A stretch of DNA of 64,000 bases from Calothrix sp. NIES-4105 (lineage in GTDB: Bacteria > Cyanobacteriota > Cyanobacteriia > Cyanobacteriales > Nostocaceae): assembly GCF_002368415.1 (NCBI RefSeq), contig NZ_AP018290.1, positions 10,829,121 through 10,893,120 on the forward strand, given 5' to 3'. Shown piece by piece: positions 1 through 9,124 of the stretch (within the stretch, counting starts at the first letter, position 1; each line of letters starts with the position of its first letter). The translations under genes were made by a program, and so were the position numbers. The notes under the pieces were generated by a model. That model saw only the letters and a program-made list of their open reading frames with translations. It was not told where the DNA came from and ran no database searches.

Positions 1-160
1 CTATAATTTGCTGTAACCCGTGAGAATCTACTCCCCAGAGGTTTGCTTCAACAAGATGATTAATTAGCGCATTCTTGACTTCAGGTAATAAATTGTAAGG
101 CGCCAGTACAGAGTCGAGAAATTCATGTAAGGTTTGGTGTGAGACTATAATGCTGGACAT
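1..160 (-). CDS. Ldh-family oxidoreductase, N-terminal part (runs off the left edge)
   Basis: Reading the minus strand from the ATG at 160 gives 53 uninterrupted codons that leave the window at base 1. The segment around residues 35-50 reads HLVEANLWGVDSHGLQQ, which matches the N-terminal hallmark of the malate/L-lactate/ureidoglycolate dehydrogenase-2 family (NAD(P)-dependent 2-hydroxyacid oxidoreductases with a G-V-D-S-H-G motif). The start overlaps the 3' end of the VanW gene on the same strand by 38 bases, in another frame, so the two are probably co-transcribed and translationally linked. Substrate cannot be told from this fragment. Confidence 0.72.
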   Translation of the reverse strand, partial: MSSIIVSHQTLHEFLDSVLAPYNLLPEVKNALINHLVEANLWGVDSHGLQQII

Positions 161-935
161 AGGGTTCGTAGATATCAACGTGGCTATAGTCAGTTTCCCA
201 GTTTGCAGTATCATTCGCGCGTAAATTACGAATTGTTTGTACTTTCCAACCTGGCATCCCCGAAGCTACAGATGGCGCCAACTTTTCTAAAATCTGGGAT
301 TCCACTTTAACTTGAAAGGGACGTGGTTCGATACCCCAAACACTCGCTTTGACAAAAGAATCTTTAGCTGACACTTCCAAGCGTATAATTATTGGTACTT
401 GAGTTTGATTTCTAACGATTAAATCTTTATAACCGTCAGCTACCGCAGCATCTTGCCCTAAAGTGAAAAAGCGATTCTCGGCATGAATATCGCGACTGTG
501 GTTGTGACGTTCCAATATTTCCAAACCAGCCATTAGCAAAGCTTGAAATACAGTAGTAGAGATTTGACATAATCCACCACCGCTTTCTGAGTGTAATTGT
601 CCGCGAACTAAAGTAGGACCTTCACGAAAACCGTTCTTTACAGTTGGGTGTCCAATAGTATTCGCAAAACCAAATATTTGCCGAGGATTCAAGCTCAAAC
701 AATCAATTTTGCTGGCAGCTAGCCGCATATTATACAGCCGATTTTCATTGATATTAGCAAAACCGTCGCGTTTCTTAATTATAGTTGTAACCTGACTCCA
801 TTCGTGACGGTAATTACTGGCGCCTATAGTGTCTTGAATATTTGCATACTGAAATACATACCCCCGTGATAGCACACTAAAGTACTTAAAACTTCTACGA
901 ATGAAAGTTTTCAAGTTTTTGCCTATTTTTTTCAT
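123..935 (-). CDS. VanW family protein
   Basis: The product is about 270 aa. Its centre carries the VanW signature (SGGGLCQIS, near residues 118-126 from the chosen start) followed by a conserved H-N-H-S-R segment. VanW proteins occur in some vancomycin-resistance clusters but are widespread elsewhere, and their biochemical role is unknown; a cell-envelope role is usually assumed. An in-frame start at 1019 would add 28 hydrophobic residues but would overlap the divergent cyclo-ligase gene by 33 bases. The ATG at 935, followed by a basic stretch MKKIGKNLK, looks more natural. The gene overlaps the Ldh-family gene downstream. Confidence 0.85.
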   Translation of the reverse strand: MKKIGKNLKTFIRRSFKYFSVLSRGYVFQYANIQDTIGASNYRHEWSQVTTIIKKRDGFANINENRLYNMRLAASKIDCLSLNPRQIFGFANTIGHPTVKNGFREGPTLVRGQLHSESGGGLCQISTTVFQALLMAGLEILERHNHSRDIHAENRFFTLGQDAAVADGYKDLIVRNQTQVPIIIRLEVSAKDSFVKASVWGIEPRPFQVKVESQILEKLAPSVASGMPGWKVQTIRNLRANDTANWETDYSHVDIYEPYVQHYSLTPNLT

Positions 936-986
936 AAACTCTATTGTAATTATTAATACCTTCGCACAAAATACTATAAAGTTAAA

Positions 987-1559
987 ATGTTGCACAATCA
1001 TAACTTGGATAAAGTACAACTTCGCCGAGAGCTACTCCAAGCACGCACCGCACTTCCCTTAACCGAGTGGCAAGAAAAAAGCAATAGCATTTGCACGCTT
1101 CTTGTAAACTCAGATATATTGGCGCCTGCCAAAACAATCCTTGCCTATTTTAGCTTCCGTACCGAGCCTGATTTGAGTCCTTTGTATTTCGACTGTAATT
1201 ATCATTGGGGTTTTCCTCGCTGTAAAGGCAAAACTATGTCTTGGCATATTTGGAAACCTGGAGACTTGCTCAAAACAGGCGCCTATGGTATTAGCGAACC
1301 TGACAGCAATGCTCGTACAATTGAACCAAACGAAGTTGATTTAATATTAGTACCGTGTGTTGCTTGCGACTATAGAGGATATCGTTTAGGGTACGGCGGC
1401 GGTTATTATGACCGAATGCTGAGTCAACCTCAGTGGGAATCTATACCAACTATTGGAATAGTATTTGAATTTGCTTATTTGCCACAAATACCTATTGAAA
1501 CCTGGGATAAACCATTACAAAATATCTGTACTGAAAACAAACTAGTAAGGGCGGGTTAA
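987..1559 (+). CDS. 5-formyltetrahydrofolate cyclo-ligase
   Basis: This 190-aa protein is the usual size for the ATP-dependent enzyme that converts 5-formyl-THF to 5,10-methenyl-THF in cytosolic one-carbon metabolism. The diagnostic C-terminal motif GYGGGYYDR lies at residues 135-143. The N-terminal K-x-x-L-R-R-E-L-L helix (residues 9-18) and the A-Y-F-S-F-R-T-E-P-D segment (53-62) also fit. The last four codons (V-R-A-G-stop) lie inside the first copy of a 65-bp repeat, so the repeat appears to have supplied the present stop codon. It diverges from the VanW gene with only about 50 bases between starts. Confidence 0.93.
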   Translation: MLHNHNLDKVQLRRELLQARTALPLTEWQEKSNSICTLLVNSDILAPAKTILAYFSFRTEPDLSPLYFDCNYHWGFPRCKGKTMSWHIWKPGDLLKTGAYGISEPDSNARTIEPNEVDLILVPCVACDYRGYRLGYGGGYYDRMLSQPQWESIPTIGIVFEFAYLPQIPIETWDKPLQNICTENKLVRAG

Positions 1560-1737
1560 CAAATATCCTACAAGCTTTGTGCATATCTTCTAAACCCGCC
1601 CCCACGATAGTAAGGGCGGGTTAACAGATATCCTACAAGCTTTGTGCATATCTCCTAAACCCGCCCCCACGATAGTAAGGGCGGGTTAACAAATATCCTA
1701 CAAGCTTTGTGCATATCTTCTAAACCCGCCCCCACGA
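1543..1737 (+). repeat. Three tandem copies of a 65-bp quasi-palindromic repeat
   Basis: Three head-to-tail units begin at 1543, 1608 and 1673, differing at only a few bases. Each unit is bounded by GGGCGGGTT near its start and AACCCGCCC near its end, with a near-palindromic core (ATATCC...ACAAGCTTTGT...ATAT), so each copy can fold into a long hairpin. The first copy covers the 3' end of the cyclo-ligase gene, and the array ends just before the ABC permease gene. It could act as a terminator or RNA-processing site, or be a mobile repeat of the cyanobacterial short-repeat kind. Confidence 0.95.
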
Positions 1738-1753
1738 TAATCTAAAACCTAAA

Positions 1754-2587
1754 ATGCTATTACGAAACTCAAGAGTAAAAACTGTATTGATGTATGGAGT
1801 GCTAAGTGCCTGCGCGCTCATAACACTCTTCCCATTGCTATGGCTAATTGGAACCGCTTTTAAATCGCAAACAGAGAATATATTCCAGTCACCACCGCAG
1901 TTACTACCCGCTCAACCCACTTTTGATAACTTTATCACTGTTTGGCAAACTAACCCATTTGGACAGTACTTGTTCAATAGTACTATAGTGGCACTGCTGA
2001 CTGTTGGGTTGAATTTAATATTTTGTGCTTTAGCGGCTTATCCATTAGCAAGATTATCGTTTCCGGGACGTGATTGGATATTTACTGCCATAGTCACCAC
2101 AATCATGATTCCTTTCCAAATTGTCATGATTCCCTTATATATTTTGACAGTGCAGATTGGCCTGCGAAATACTTATTTGGGAATGATTTTTCCTAGTCTA
2201 GCTTCCGCGTTCGGTATATTTTTACTAAGACAAGCTTTTTTAGGTGTTCCTAAAGAACTCGAAGAAGCCGCGCGAATGGATGGATGTTCAGAATTAGGCT
2301 TGTGGTGGAATATTATGCTGCCAGCAATCCGTCCGGCACTTGTTACCCTGGCAATTTTTGTATTTATTGGAGCTTGGAGTGATTTTCTGTGGCCTCTGAT
2401 TGTTATTCAAGACGAGAGTTTATATACATTACCGCTTGGAGTAGCAAAATTAGCAGGAACGTTTTCACTCGACTGGCGCCTAGTAGCTGCAGGTTCCGTA
2501 ATTTCGATTGCCCCCGTGATGATATTATTTTTATTCTTACAACGATATATTGTGCCTACAGATGCTGGCAGCGGAGTTAAAGGGTGA
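1754..2587 (+). CDS. Carbohydrate ABC transporter permease (MalG type)
   Basis: The protein has 277 aa and about six hydrophobic segments, with a short cytoplasmic N-terminus before the first helix (residues 13-33). The EAA loop that contacts the ATPase is present near residues 170-197 (EEAARMDGCSELGLWWNIMLP). Size and layout fit the MalG/UgpE/LacG class of CUT1 sugar importers, which work with a MalF-type permease, a binding protein and an ATPase. None of those partners is next to it here, so the substrate is unknown. It follows the 65-bp repeat array by 16 bases and has no obvious Shine-Dalgarno sequence. Confidence 0.9.
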   Translation: MLLRNSRVKTVLMYGVLSACALITLFPLLWLIGTAFKSQTENIFQSPPQLLPAQPTFDNFITVWQTNPFGQYLFNSTIVALLTVGLNLIFCALAAYPLARLSFPGRDWIFTAIVTTIMIPFQIVMIPLYILTVQIGLRNTYLGMIFPSLASAFGIFLLRQAFLGVPKELEEAARMDGCSELGLWWNIMLPAIRPALVTLAIFVFIGAWSDFLWPLIVIQDESLYTLPLGVAKLAGTFSLDWRLVAAGSVISIAPVMILFLFLQRYIVPTDAGSGVKG

Positions 2588-2670
2588 TGCTTTAACTGAA
2601 TTTTGGATTTGTCTGCGACAATGAATGGATTGGGGATTTTGGATTGAAACCTCGTAAAGAAGTTATTTAA

Positions 2671-2694
2671 TCTAAAATCTAAAATCTAAAATCT
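2671..2694. repeat. Heptanucleotide tandem repeat (STRR type)
   Basis: The run TCTAAAA is repeated about three and a half times immediately downstream of the sugar transferase stop codon (minus strand). A related shorter run lies at 1739-1753. Short tandemly repeated heptamers of this kind are a known feature of heterocystous cyanobacterial genomes. Confidence 0.85.
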
Positions 2695-3414
2695 CTAATA
2701 TGCCCCTCTGGCTTTTATTACTACTAAAATGGTTTTGACAATTAGCTTCAAATCGTATATTGGCGACCATTTGTTCTGGTAATCAATATCCATTTGAACT
2801 ATTTGCTCAAAATCTTTAATGCTAGAACGACCGTTTGCCTGCCATTCTCCGGTCATCCCTGGCTTGACTTGCAAGCGTGCCCAATGATGTAATTGATAGT
2901 TTTCGACTTCATCTACAGTTGGTGGACGAGTACCCACCAAACTCATCTCTCCCTTTAAAACGTTCCAAAATTGTGGAAGTTCATCTAAACTTGAACGGCG
3001 TAATAACCGACCAATTGGAGTAATACGAGGGTCATTGGCACATTTAAATATATGCCCTTGAGCTTCGTTTTTGACTAAATGCTTAAGTTTATCAGCATTT
3101 ACAACCATTGATCGAAACTTCCAAATTTTAAAAGTCTGTCCGTATAATCCACAGCGAGTTTGGCTGTAAAATATTGGTCCTCGGTCGTATGACAGGTTTG
3201 CTATTGCGACAGGTATTGCCACGAAAGCCGTTATTACAAGACCAACAATGGCGCCGATAATGTCAATTAGTCTTTTGAAAGTACTTGTAACAGAGGGGTG
3301 TATTGGCTGTTGCAAATACTCGTTCAAATGCTGATTACTCAGTACTAACTCACGAGTAGCACGACTCGGTGTATCAGGAATATATGCAGACACAGTTTTC
3401 AATTCGGTTCTCAC
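2695..3414 (-). CDS. Polyprenyl-phosphate sugar-1-phosphate transferase (bacterial sugar transferase)
   Basis: At 239 aa this is the short form of the family that starts exopolysaccharide or glycan assembly by moving a sugar phosphate to a lipid carrier at the inner membrane. One hydrophobic segment (about residues 49-70) is followed by K-F-R-S-M near residue 100, D-P-R-I-T-P-I-G-R-x-x-R near 128, D-E-L-P-Q-F-W-N-V-L-K-G-E-M-S-L-V-G-T-R-P near 143-163, and a C-terminal W-Q-x-x-G-R-S. The start is GTG at 3414; no internal Met lies before the membrane helix. It stands alone between an ABC permease and an Hsp70-like gene. Confidence 0.92.
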   Translation of the reverse strand: MRTELKTVSAYIPDTPSRATRELVLSNQHLNEYLQQPIHPSVTSTFKRLIDIIGAIVGLVITAFVAIPVAIANLSYDRGPIFYSQTRCGLYGQTFKIWKFRSMVVNADKLKHLVKNEAQGHIFKCANDPRITPIGRLLRRSSLDELPQFWNVLKGEMSLVGTRPPTVDEVENYQLHHWARLQVKPGMTGEWQANGRSSIKDFEQIVQMDIDYQNKWSPIYDLKLIVKTILVVIKARGAY

Positions 3415-3638
3415 GTAGGTTTATATCTGACTTAATCATAGTCAACTAGATTTACTACTGAACACCTAAAAGTGAAAATTTTATCCAATCTTTCAATAAA
3501 GCGATAGAAAAGTAAACTTTAAGTATTGTTTTTTGTAAAGTTATTATAAAGAAAAATAAATATATGTGTAAAATACCTATAAATAGTATAAGGACAAGAG
3601 GGAGCGAGCGGCGCCCCTTGCCCTTTTCCATTGTGCCC

Positions 3639-6600
3639 CTACAAAGGAACACCGACAGCAAAATTAACAGTATAGGGTTCCTCTAATGACTGTTGAGTGC
3701 TAGCTTTCACAGTATCAAGGAAACGACGTAGGTGCTGGATTTGCCCTATATTCGGACGGTACGTTAGACTACCTTGCTTTTCAAATAGCTCAGAAGACAC
3801 GACCACTTTGTAATCATGATTTTCTACAGAAGCTTGAGTTAACCACATTGATTCGGTATTACTAGGTATTAAACCTGCGGGAAGCTCACCTTCTAAAAAT
3901 GCAAGCAGTCGTTGTTGACAGTTACGAGTATTAATACCGCGTTCCTCAAATAATGCAATTACCTCGCCAAACGATAAAGCATGTTCTGGCAAGACACGCA
4001 ATAATTCTGTAAACAAGAAATAATCGGTATATTGCTGTCTCGATACTTCTAATACTTGAGGATGAAGTGGTAGTAAGCTTAACCCATAAGCTACGCGACT
4101 ACATGTTGGGGCGCCATTTTCGCCAAGATATAAATCTTGAATAATTCTGGCATTTGGAAGTTTTTGGCGTAACCATCTACTAACGGCGCCAAGTGTTGCA
4201 ACCCCACCTGTCAAAATTGCTTGGTTAATAGCTTCGGTAGGAATGCCACGTGCTACTAATAAACGATTTAGTTCACGGTTGAGACGACGCACAAATGGTA
4301 CAAATACTTGACCTTCTAAATCACGACGTTGCAAAACCCAACGCTGATCTGCTAGTTCAAACGAGAATGATTCTTGATGCTGTAGAATTAATTTCATTGC
4401 GGTTGCAGCATCTAAAAGCGCTTGTCCTAAACGTGAGCTTTCAAGTCGCTGTAATAAACGAATGCGTTCGACTATATCAGGTTCACCTGGTCGGGGTAAA
4501 GTTAACTCTTCCCATTTCAAACTAGATAAGCGTGTTGTTTCTAAACCTTGAATACTTGGCTGCCAGTGCAACGGATTAGTACTTACTGACTCAGGAAGCC
4601 CAAGTGAGCTATCTTGCCGCCATTTTTGGGGCAGTAGCAATTGACAAACAATGTCTATTTCAATACCTTTACCACCGTATGCAAAACTGTGGAGCATAAA
4701 GTCATTGTGAGATAACTCCAACAAGTTTTCGGGCAACTCAACTAACGCCATTTCGGTAGCACTGGCGCCAATATTTATAATCAGCGTATTACCTTGTAGA
4801 GAATGGTCATTGCTTTTTGCTCTGCGAAAACCATTGCGAGTATTGAGCTTAACTTCCTCACCATTGGCGCCGTCGAGTTCGCTCAATAAACTAGCAATTG
4901 CCTCCTCAACAAAAAATACTTGCTGTGGATGAGATATTAATTTAGAAAGAAGCAAAGCTTCACGAATATTAAAACGATATTGCTCCGACCAGTTTGACGG
5001 ACAAGAACAAACAACACCAGCAATATTATCGATAATACGACGGAAACTGTCTTGGCTAATGCCCATAGCTGTGGCCGTCAGACCCAGAGTAGTACTATTG
5101 CGGTCAGATTTGAGAGTTAAGAGTAACTTTGACAGCGAGCGTACCATCCATACTAAAGGCACAGTTGCAACTTCATTTAATTGCAATACAGGTTCCCATT
5201 TATGAGAAGTTTTTCCTTTATATTGTTCCTCTGCTGAGTCCTGTTTATTTTCTTCCGAAATAAGTTGAGTTTTTTCGCTTCGATAAGGAAGAGCTACCTG
5301 TAAATATGGCTTGAGTTCAGCAGAAAAGAGATTTTGTGCAATTGGTGTACCATCAGCGTTTGTAAGCTCACTTCCTATTGGCAAACCAGCAGTGGCAGGT
5401 AAGTAAACTTCTGCAGGCAAACGAAACGAATGTTTGGCGCCGTTTGCATAGGGGTCGTCCGTAGACCAATAAAGAGGATAAACTTCGGCAGTTGAACGAT
5501 TTAGTAAAGCGGCTGAAATTCCAGTTGTTCCCAAGTCTATACCTAGATACCATGCTAAGTCTACTGTGTCAGTAATATCCTGATAATTATCAACAGTGAT
5601 TAGTGCAACTTCGTTATCAACGCTGATCTGCGGTGATATAGATGGTTCAGGATCAGGTGTAGGGGTTTGAAGAGGTTGGGTAGTTCTTTGTTGAGGAGAA
5701 CTTACATCATTAACGTGTTGCTCGCTATCAAAGTTTTTTAAATCCTGATCTAACCGCTGTATTTGATCTTCATCAAGCAAAATATTTGGAGGCATTGCTT
5801 CATCAACAAGAGCGTTAGCTTGGGTTAGTAGCATTTCTTTCGGTGAAGCAGTAATAAACTTATTTTCCTGCGGAGTTTGTTTATTATGTGTATCAGCACT
5901 TGAAGAAAGTGCATCTTCAAAAACTAAATCTGTCAATAAGGCAATATTATCAACAGCGCTTGGCTCCTCATGCTCCCTCAAATTATTTATCCGAACAAAT
6001 GCTTCCCACGCATTCGATGTAGTTGTAATTTCATGTGGAGATTGAAAGTCGTGTAAATCAAGCAGTCCTGCGTCTGTACTATCAAGCCAAGGGTCTGGTA
6101 CAAATGTTGTTTGTTCAGGTGTCTCAGGTATATTTATCAGTTCTGAGGCTTCTTCAGTTTCTACCAACTCAGGCGCCGCTGTAATAGATGTTGGTGTAAT
6201 ATCTATAGATTGAATCAATTGCTCTTCTAAAGGTTCCGCATAATTAGTTTCCTGATAAGTTTGATTTAATACTATTATTGGTGGTACTACTGCTTCTGGT
6301 TCAATAAATGTGTTGATATCTACAGAATTTACAGAGTCTATAGAAGTCGGTGACTGTAAAGAACTTTCTATAGAAATAGTAGAAATAACACTTTCAGTTT
6401 GTCTTGTGTCATCAGGAGGCAAAGAATTTGAATCTAATACGACATCGAGATTTGTATCAAGTGAGTCAAATGTGTTAATGGAAACTTCTTCAGTGGTACT
6501 GTTAGGTGCCTCTTGTGTTAATAAATCTTGGCTAACGCTAATTGGGTTAGAAAAAGTCTCAGTAACTTGATTTAAGATTATTACATCATCGGCGCCGAAT

Positions 6601-7751
6601 AAGCTAGCATAGAGTAAATCAACTTCCGAGGTTTGAGATTGCTCAGGGTGAAAAACCTGTTTGCCTGTTGATGTACTAGTTTTAGTAGTATTCTGTGACG
6701 GACGTTGGGTTAAGTTTGACGTGTTCAGGTTTGACGTATCAGGGCTATTATTATCTGGATTTAGTTCCAAAAGTAAAGCATCTAAATCAGGAGTAACGTT
6801 AGCATCTTCGACTAAGCGCAAGTCAATATCTGGTAGCGACGCTCTTTGATTTAAAGGTACTGACTGTGACTTAGAAGCAAGCTCTGAAATAAAAATATTA
6901 ACAGACTGCAATTGCTGCATTAAGTTTTCAATCCAATTTTGGAGCAACTGCTCACCCTGTATACCGTTCTGTTGCATACTCACAAGGGTTTGAGACAAAG
7001 AGTCGCGATAGTTATTAAGATTACGCTCCAGAGTCTCGAACGAAAGATTTATATTTCCATCAAGCTCGACTATTTTTTGGTCTAACTTATTATAAGACCT
7101 TGAAATACGTTCTACTAGTTCAGAAGATTGGTCTTCTTTGGGGGGAACCGCAGTTGAGGTGTCTTCACTAATTTTGATCAATGGTGGAGCAGTTGGCAAT
7201 TTATCATACATTTGTTCTGGTGTTGACGGTTGCACAGGAGAAGATAATTGTGGTGCAGTCGAAACGCGATTTGCTAACACCTGTAGAAATTCTGCAATCA
7301 TTTGCTCCTGGTTCGCCATTTGGGAAGCTAAGGAGTAATTATGCATCCGAGAAAGTTCAAGCTGGCGAATTTCTTCAACTATATTTTTTCGCTCTTGTAA
7401 AAGAGTTTCAATTTCGACTCGCAACGGCTCAATTAAGGCTCTTAATTCTTGATCTGGTAACTGCGAGGAATTAAAACTTTGATTTTGAGATTGAGTCTCA
7501 TTATGTTGTAAGTCATCGCTACCAATATATCTAGCGACTAGTGGAGATAGTAGCGCGGCTTGAGATGGCTGCGCTTCAGTGGTTTGGGATTCTGTATCTA
7601 TTAAGGCTAAAAAGTCGCGAACTCGCTCTAAGACTTGTCTTGGCTGTCCTTGATTAGCAAGGACTCTTACCAAGCGCTTACCTTTATTATCGGCGAGCAA
7701 GTTATCAATATCTGCGATCAGCGTTTGAATTTCAGTTGAGCGGGAAGTCAC
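3639..7751 (-). CDS. Large Hsp70/actin-like ATPase-domain protein
   Basis: A 1370-aa protein starting at GTG 7751. Residues 1-130 are predicted helical, followed by a coiled-coil-like part (about 130-290) and a long acidic, S/T/Q/P-rich stretch to about residue 730. An Hsp70-type actin fold begins near 735 with the phosphate-1 motif GIDLGTTGISAALL. The connect-like segment VFFVEEAIASL and the adenosine-motif-like TGGVATLGAV (near 1183) are present. The phosphate-2 motif is altered: NIGASAT (near 992) replaces the usual D-x-G-G-G-T. There is no recognisable substrate-binding domain. Similar very large Hsp70-family proteins are common in cyanobacteria and uncharacterised; a cytoskeletal or scaffold role is as likely as chaperone activity. 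Confidence 0.85.
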   Translation of the reverse strand: MTSRSTEIQTLIADIDNLLADNKGKRLVRVLANQGQPRQVLERVRDFLALIDTESQTTEAQPSQAALLSPLVARYIGSDDLQHNETQSQNQSFNSSQLPDQELRALIEPLRVEIETLLQERKNIVEEIRQLELSRMHNYSLASQMANQEQMIAEFLQVLANRVSTAPQLSSPVQPSTPEQMYDKLPTAPPLIKISEDTSTAVPPKEDQSSELVERISRSYNKLDQKIVELDGNINLSFETLERNLNNYRDSLSQTLVSMQQNGIQGEQLLQNWIENLMQQLQSVNIFISELASKSQSVPLNQRASLPDIDLRLVEDANVTPDLDALLLELNPDNNSPDTSNLNTSNLTQRPSQNTTKTSTSTGKQVFHPEQSQTSEVDLLYASLFGADDVIILNQVTETFSNPISVSQDLLTQEAPNSTTEEVSINTFDSLDTNLDVVLDSNSLPPDDTRQTESVISTISIESSLQSPTSIDSVNSVDINTFIEPEAVVPPIIVLNQTYQETNYAEPLEEQLIQSIDITPTSITAAPELVETEEASELINIPETPEQTTFVPDPWLDSTDAGLLDLHDFQSPHEITTTSNAWEAFVRINNLREHEEPSAVDNIALLTDLVFEDALSSSADTHNKQTPQENKFITASPKEMLLTQANALVDEAMPPNILLDEDQIQRLDQDLKNFDSEQHVNDVSSPQQRTTQPLQTPTPDPEPSISPQISVDNEVALITVDNYQDITDTVDLAWYLGIDLGTTGISAALLNRSTAEVYPLYWSTDDPYANGAKHSFRLPAEVYLPATAGLPIGSELTNADGTPIAQNLFSAELKPYLQVALPYRSEKTQLISEENKQDSAEEQYKGKTSHKWEPVLQLNEVATVPLVWMVRSLSKLLLTLKSDRNSTTLGLTATAMGISQDSFRRIIDNIAGVVCSCPSNWSEQYRFNIREALLLSKLISHPQQVFFVEEAIASLLSELDGANGEEVKLNTRNGFRRAKSNDHSLQGNTLIINIGASATEMALVELPENLLELSHNDFMLHSFAYGGKGIEIDIVCQLLLPQKWRQDSSLGLPESVSTNPLHWQPSIQGLETTRLSSLKWEELTLPRPGEPDIVERIRLLQRLESSRLGQALLDAATAMKLILQHQESFSFELADQRWVLQRRDLEGQVFVPFVRRLNRELNRLLVARGIPTEAINQAILTGGVATLGAVSRWLRQKLPNARIIQDLYLGENGAPTCSRVAYGLSLLPLHPQVLEVSRQQYTDYFLFTELLRVLPEHALSFGEVIALFEERGINTRNCQQRLLAFLEGELPAGLIPSNTESMWLTQASVENHDYKVVVSSELFEKQGSLTYRPNIGQIQHLRRFLDTVKASTQQSLEEPYTVNFAVGVPL

Positions 7752-8381
7752 AGTGATTTACCTAAGCTAGAACTGGACGAAGGCGGGCGCCGTATAAAGC
7801 ATTAAATATAGAATAAACAGACAGCAGTTAAAGATGCCTGGTTGTTTCGTGTTGTTCGATATATTTCGATGATATTGAGATGGTGCTGCGAAATCCTCCT
7901 TTACACTATTTATCGACTTTTGCTTACTAATCGCTACTAGGGTACAGCATTATTTACAAACTTTCCGCTCTTACCGCCAAAATTTAGAAACAAAATCCTT
8001 ATAACGTAGCTAGGTCGAGCTTAATTAAAATATACCGGATAAAAAAACCAATGCCGATCCCCGCATAGGCTTAGGGCACGAGCGTGCAAAAACCATAGAC
8101 TTTGAGTATTATTAGTGTTGTTATTATAGGTAGTTTAGTAATAATATTTGCACGATAGTCCTTGCCTAAAAGGAACTACACTAGATATAGAGCTAATTAG
8201 AGTCAATGCTTCATCTTTTTTATACCCTTAGATAAAATCTGTATTGAAAAAGCGACTCCCTATGTAGTTCGCGCGTTATATTCTTTCGCTTTATCCTTGA
8301 AAGCAGTTATGCTTTGATAGCGTAGGCTTAAGTTTAATGTTTTAAGTTTAATTAGGTTGCAGCTTTAGTAAAAATGATGTA
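7752..8381. other. Intergenic region between divergent genes
   Basis: About 630 bases separate the divergent Hsp70-like and Crp genes. I see no credible coding frame. A short hairpin GCACGAGCGTGC lies near 8077-8090 and, on the minus strand, a GC-rich stretch ends in a T run near 8040. These could be part of a small RNA or leader but are not strong enough to annotate. Confidence 0.5.
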
Positions 8382-9083
8382 ATGGAAGATCGATATAGCT
8401 TGCTTTCCCCTGCCAATCCTACGATAATTATGTCAGCTCCTTTTTTTCAAGGGCTGCCAGAAACCGCAATCGAATTGGCATCTACCCACCTTGTTACCCG
8501 TACTCACCCAGCAAATCAAGTGATTTTACTCGAAAATGACTGGGGGGGTTCAGTATATTTTATTATCGAAGGATGGGTAAAAATTCGTACCTACAATCTT
8601 GAAGGTAAAGAAGTAACTCTTAATATTCTTGGCAAAGGTGAATTATTTGGCGAGATGGCGGCGCTTGATGAAGTTCCGCGTTCAACCGATGTAATAACTT
8701 TAACTAGTACGATGATTGGTAGTATGCCCGCCCAAGATTTTGTTAAGTTACTTCAAGCCGAGCCAATGGCGGGCGTTCGGTTAGCTCAATTAATGGCACG
8801 AAGATTACGACAAGTCAATCGGCGCCTACGGTTGCGCGAGTCAGACAGCCAGTCTCGGGTGGCTGATACATTAATATTTTTGGCTGAGGGACAAGGAATT
8901 AAAGGAGTTTCTGGTACAGGGATACCTAATTTGCCACATCGGGAATTAAGCAGTTTAAGTGGATTAGCGCGCGAAACTGTAACGCGGGTCTTAACAAGGT
9001 TAGAAAAAAAAGGACTAATCAAGCGCGACCAAGACACTATTTGCATTCCTGATTTGTCAGCATTAGAAAGGATGATAGTTTAA
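8382..9083 (+). CDS. Crp/Fnr-family transcription regulator
   Basis: This 233-aa protein has an N-terminal cyclic-nucleotide-binding fold (about residues 20-135), the long dimer helix (about 135-165) and a C-terminal winged helix with the recognition segment SSLSGLARETVTRVLTRLEKKGLI (about 186-210). The phosphate-binding-cassette region GEMAALDEVPRSTD (near 91-104) keeps the G-E and R-S residues that contact cAMP in E. coli CRP, so cyclic-nucleotide binding is plausible. It is clearly not NtcA. The start could be ATG 8382 or Met17 (8430); neither has a good ribosome-binding site. The next gene begins 42 bases downstream, suggesting co-transcription with the DUF2232 and CobT genes. Confidence 0.9.
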   Translation: MEDRYSLLSPANPTIIMSAPFFQGLPETAIELASTHLVTRTHPANQVILLENDWGGSVYFIIEGWVKIRTYNLEGKEVTLNILGKGELFGEMAALDEVPRSTDVITLTSTMIGSMPAQDFVKLLQAEPMAGVRLAQLMARRLRQVNRRLRLRESDSQSRVADTLIFLAEGQGIKGVSGTGIPNLPHRELSSLSGLARETVTRVLTRLEKKGLIKRDQDTICIPDLSALERMIV

Positions 9084-9124
9084 TCCTCTAGTCCCCTTTC
9101 TAAATTTCCCCCTTCTCAAAAATC

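Noticed and set aside
1543..1737. CRISPR array
   Set aside because: The three 65-bp units are contiguous with no unique spacers and no cas genes nearby.
7990..8110. Small RNA or riboswitch between the Hsp70-like and Crp genes
   Set aside because: There is a short hairpin and a T run on the minus strand, but no match to a known riboswitch core and no way to confirm transcription.
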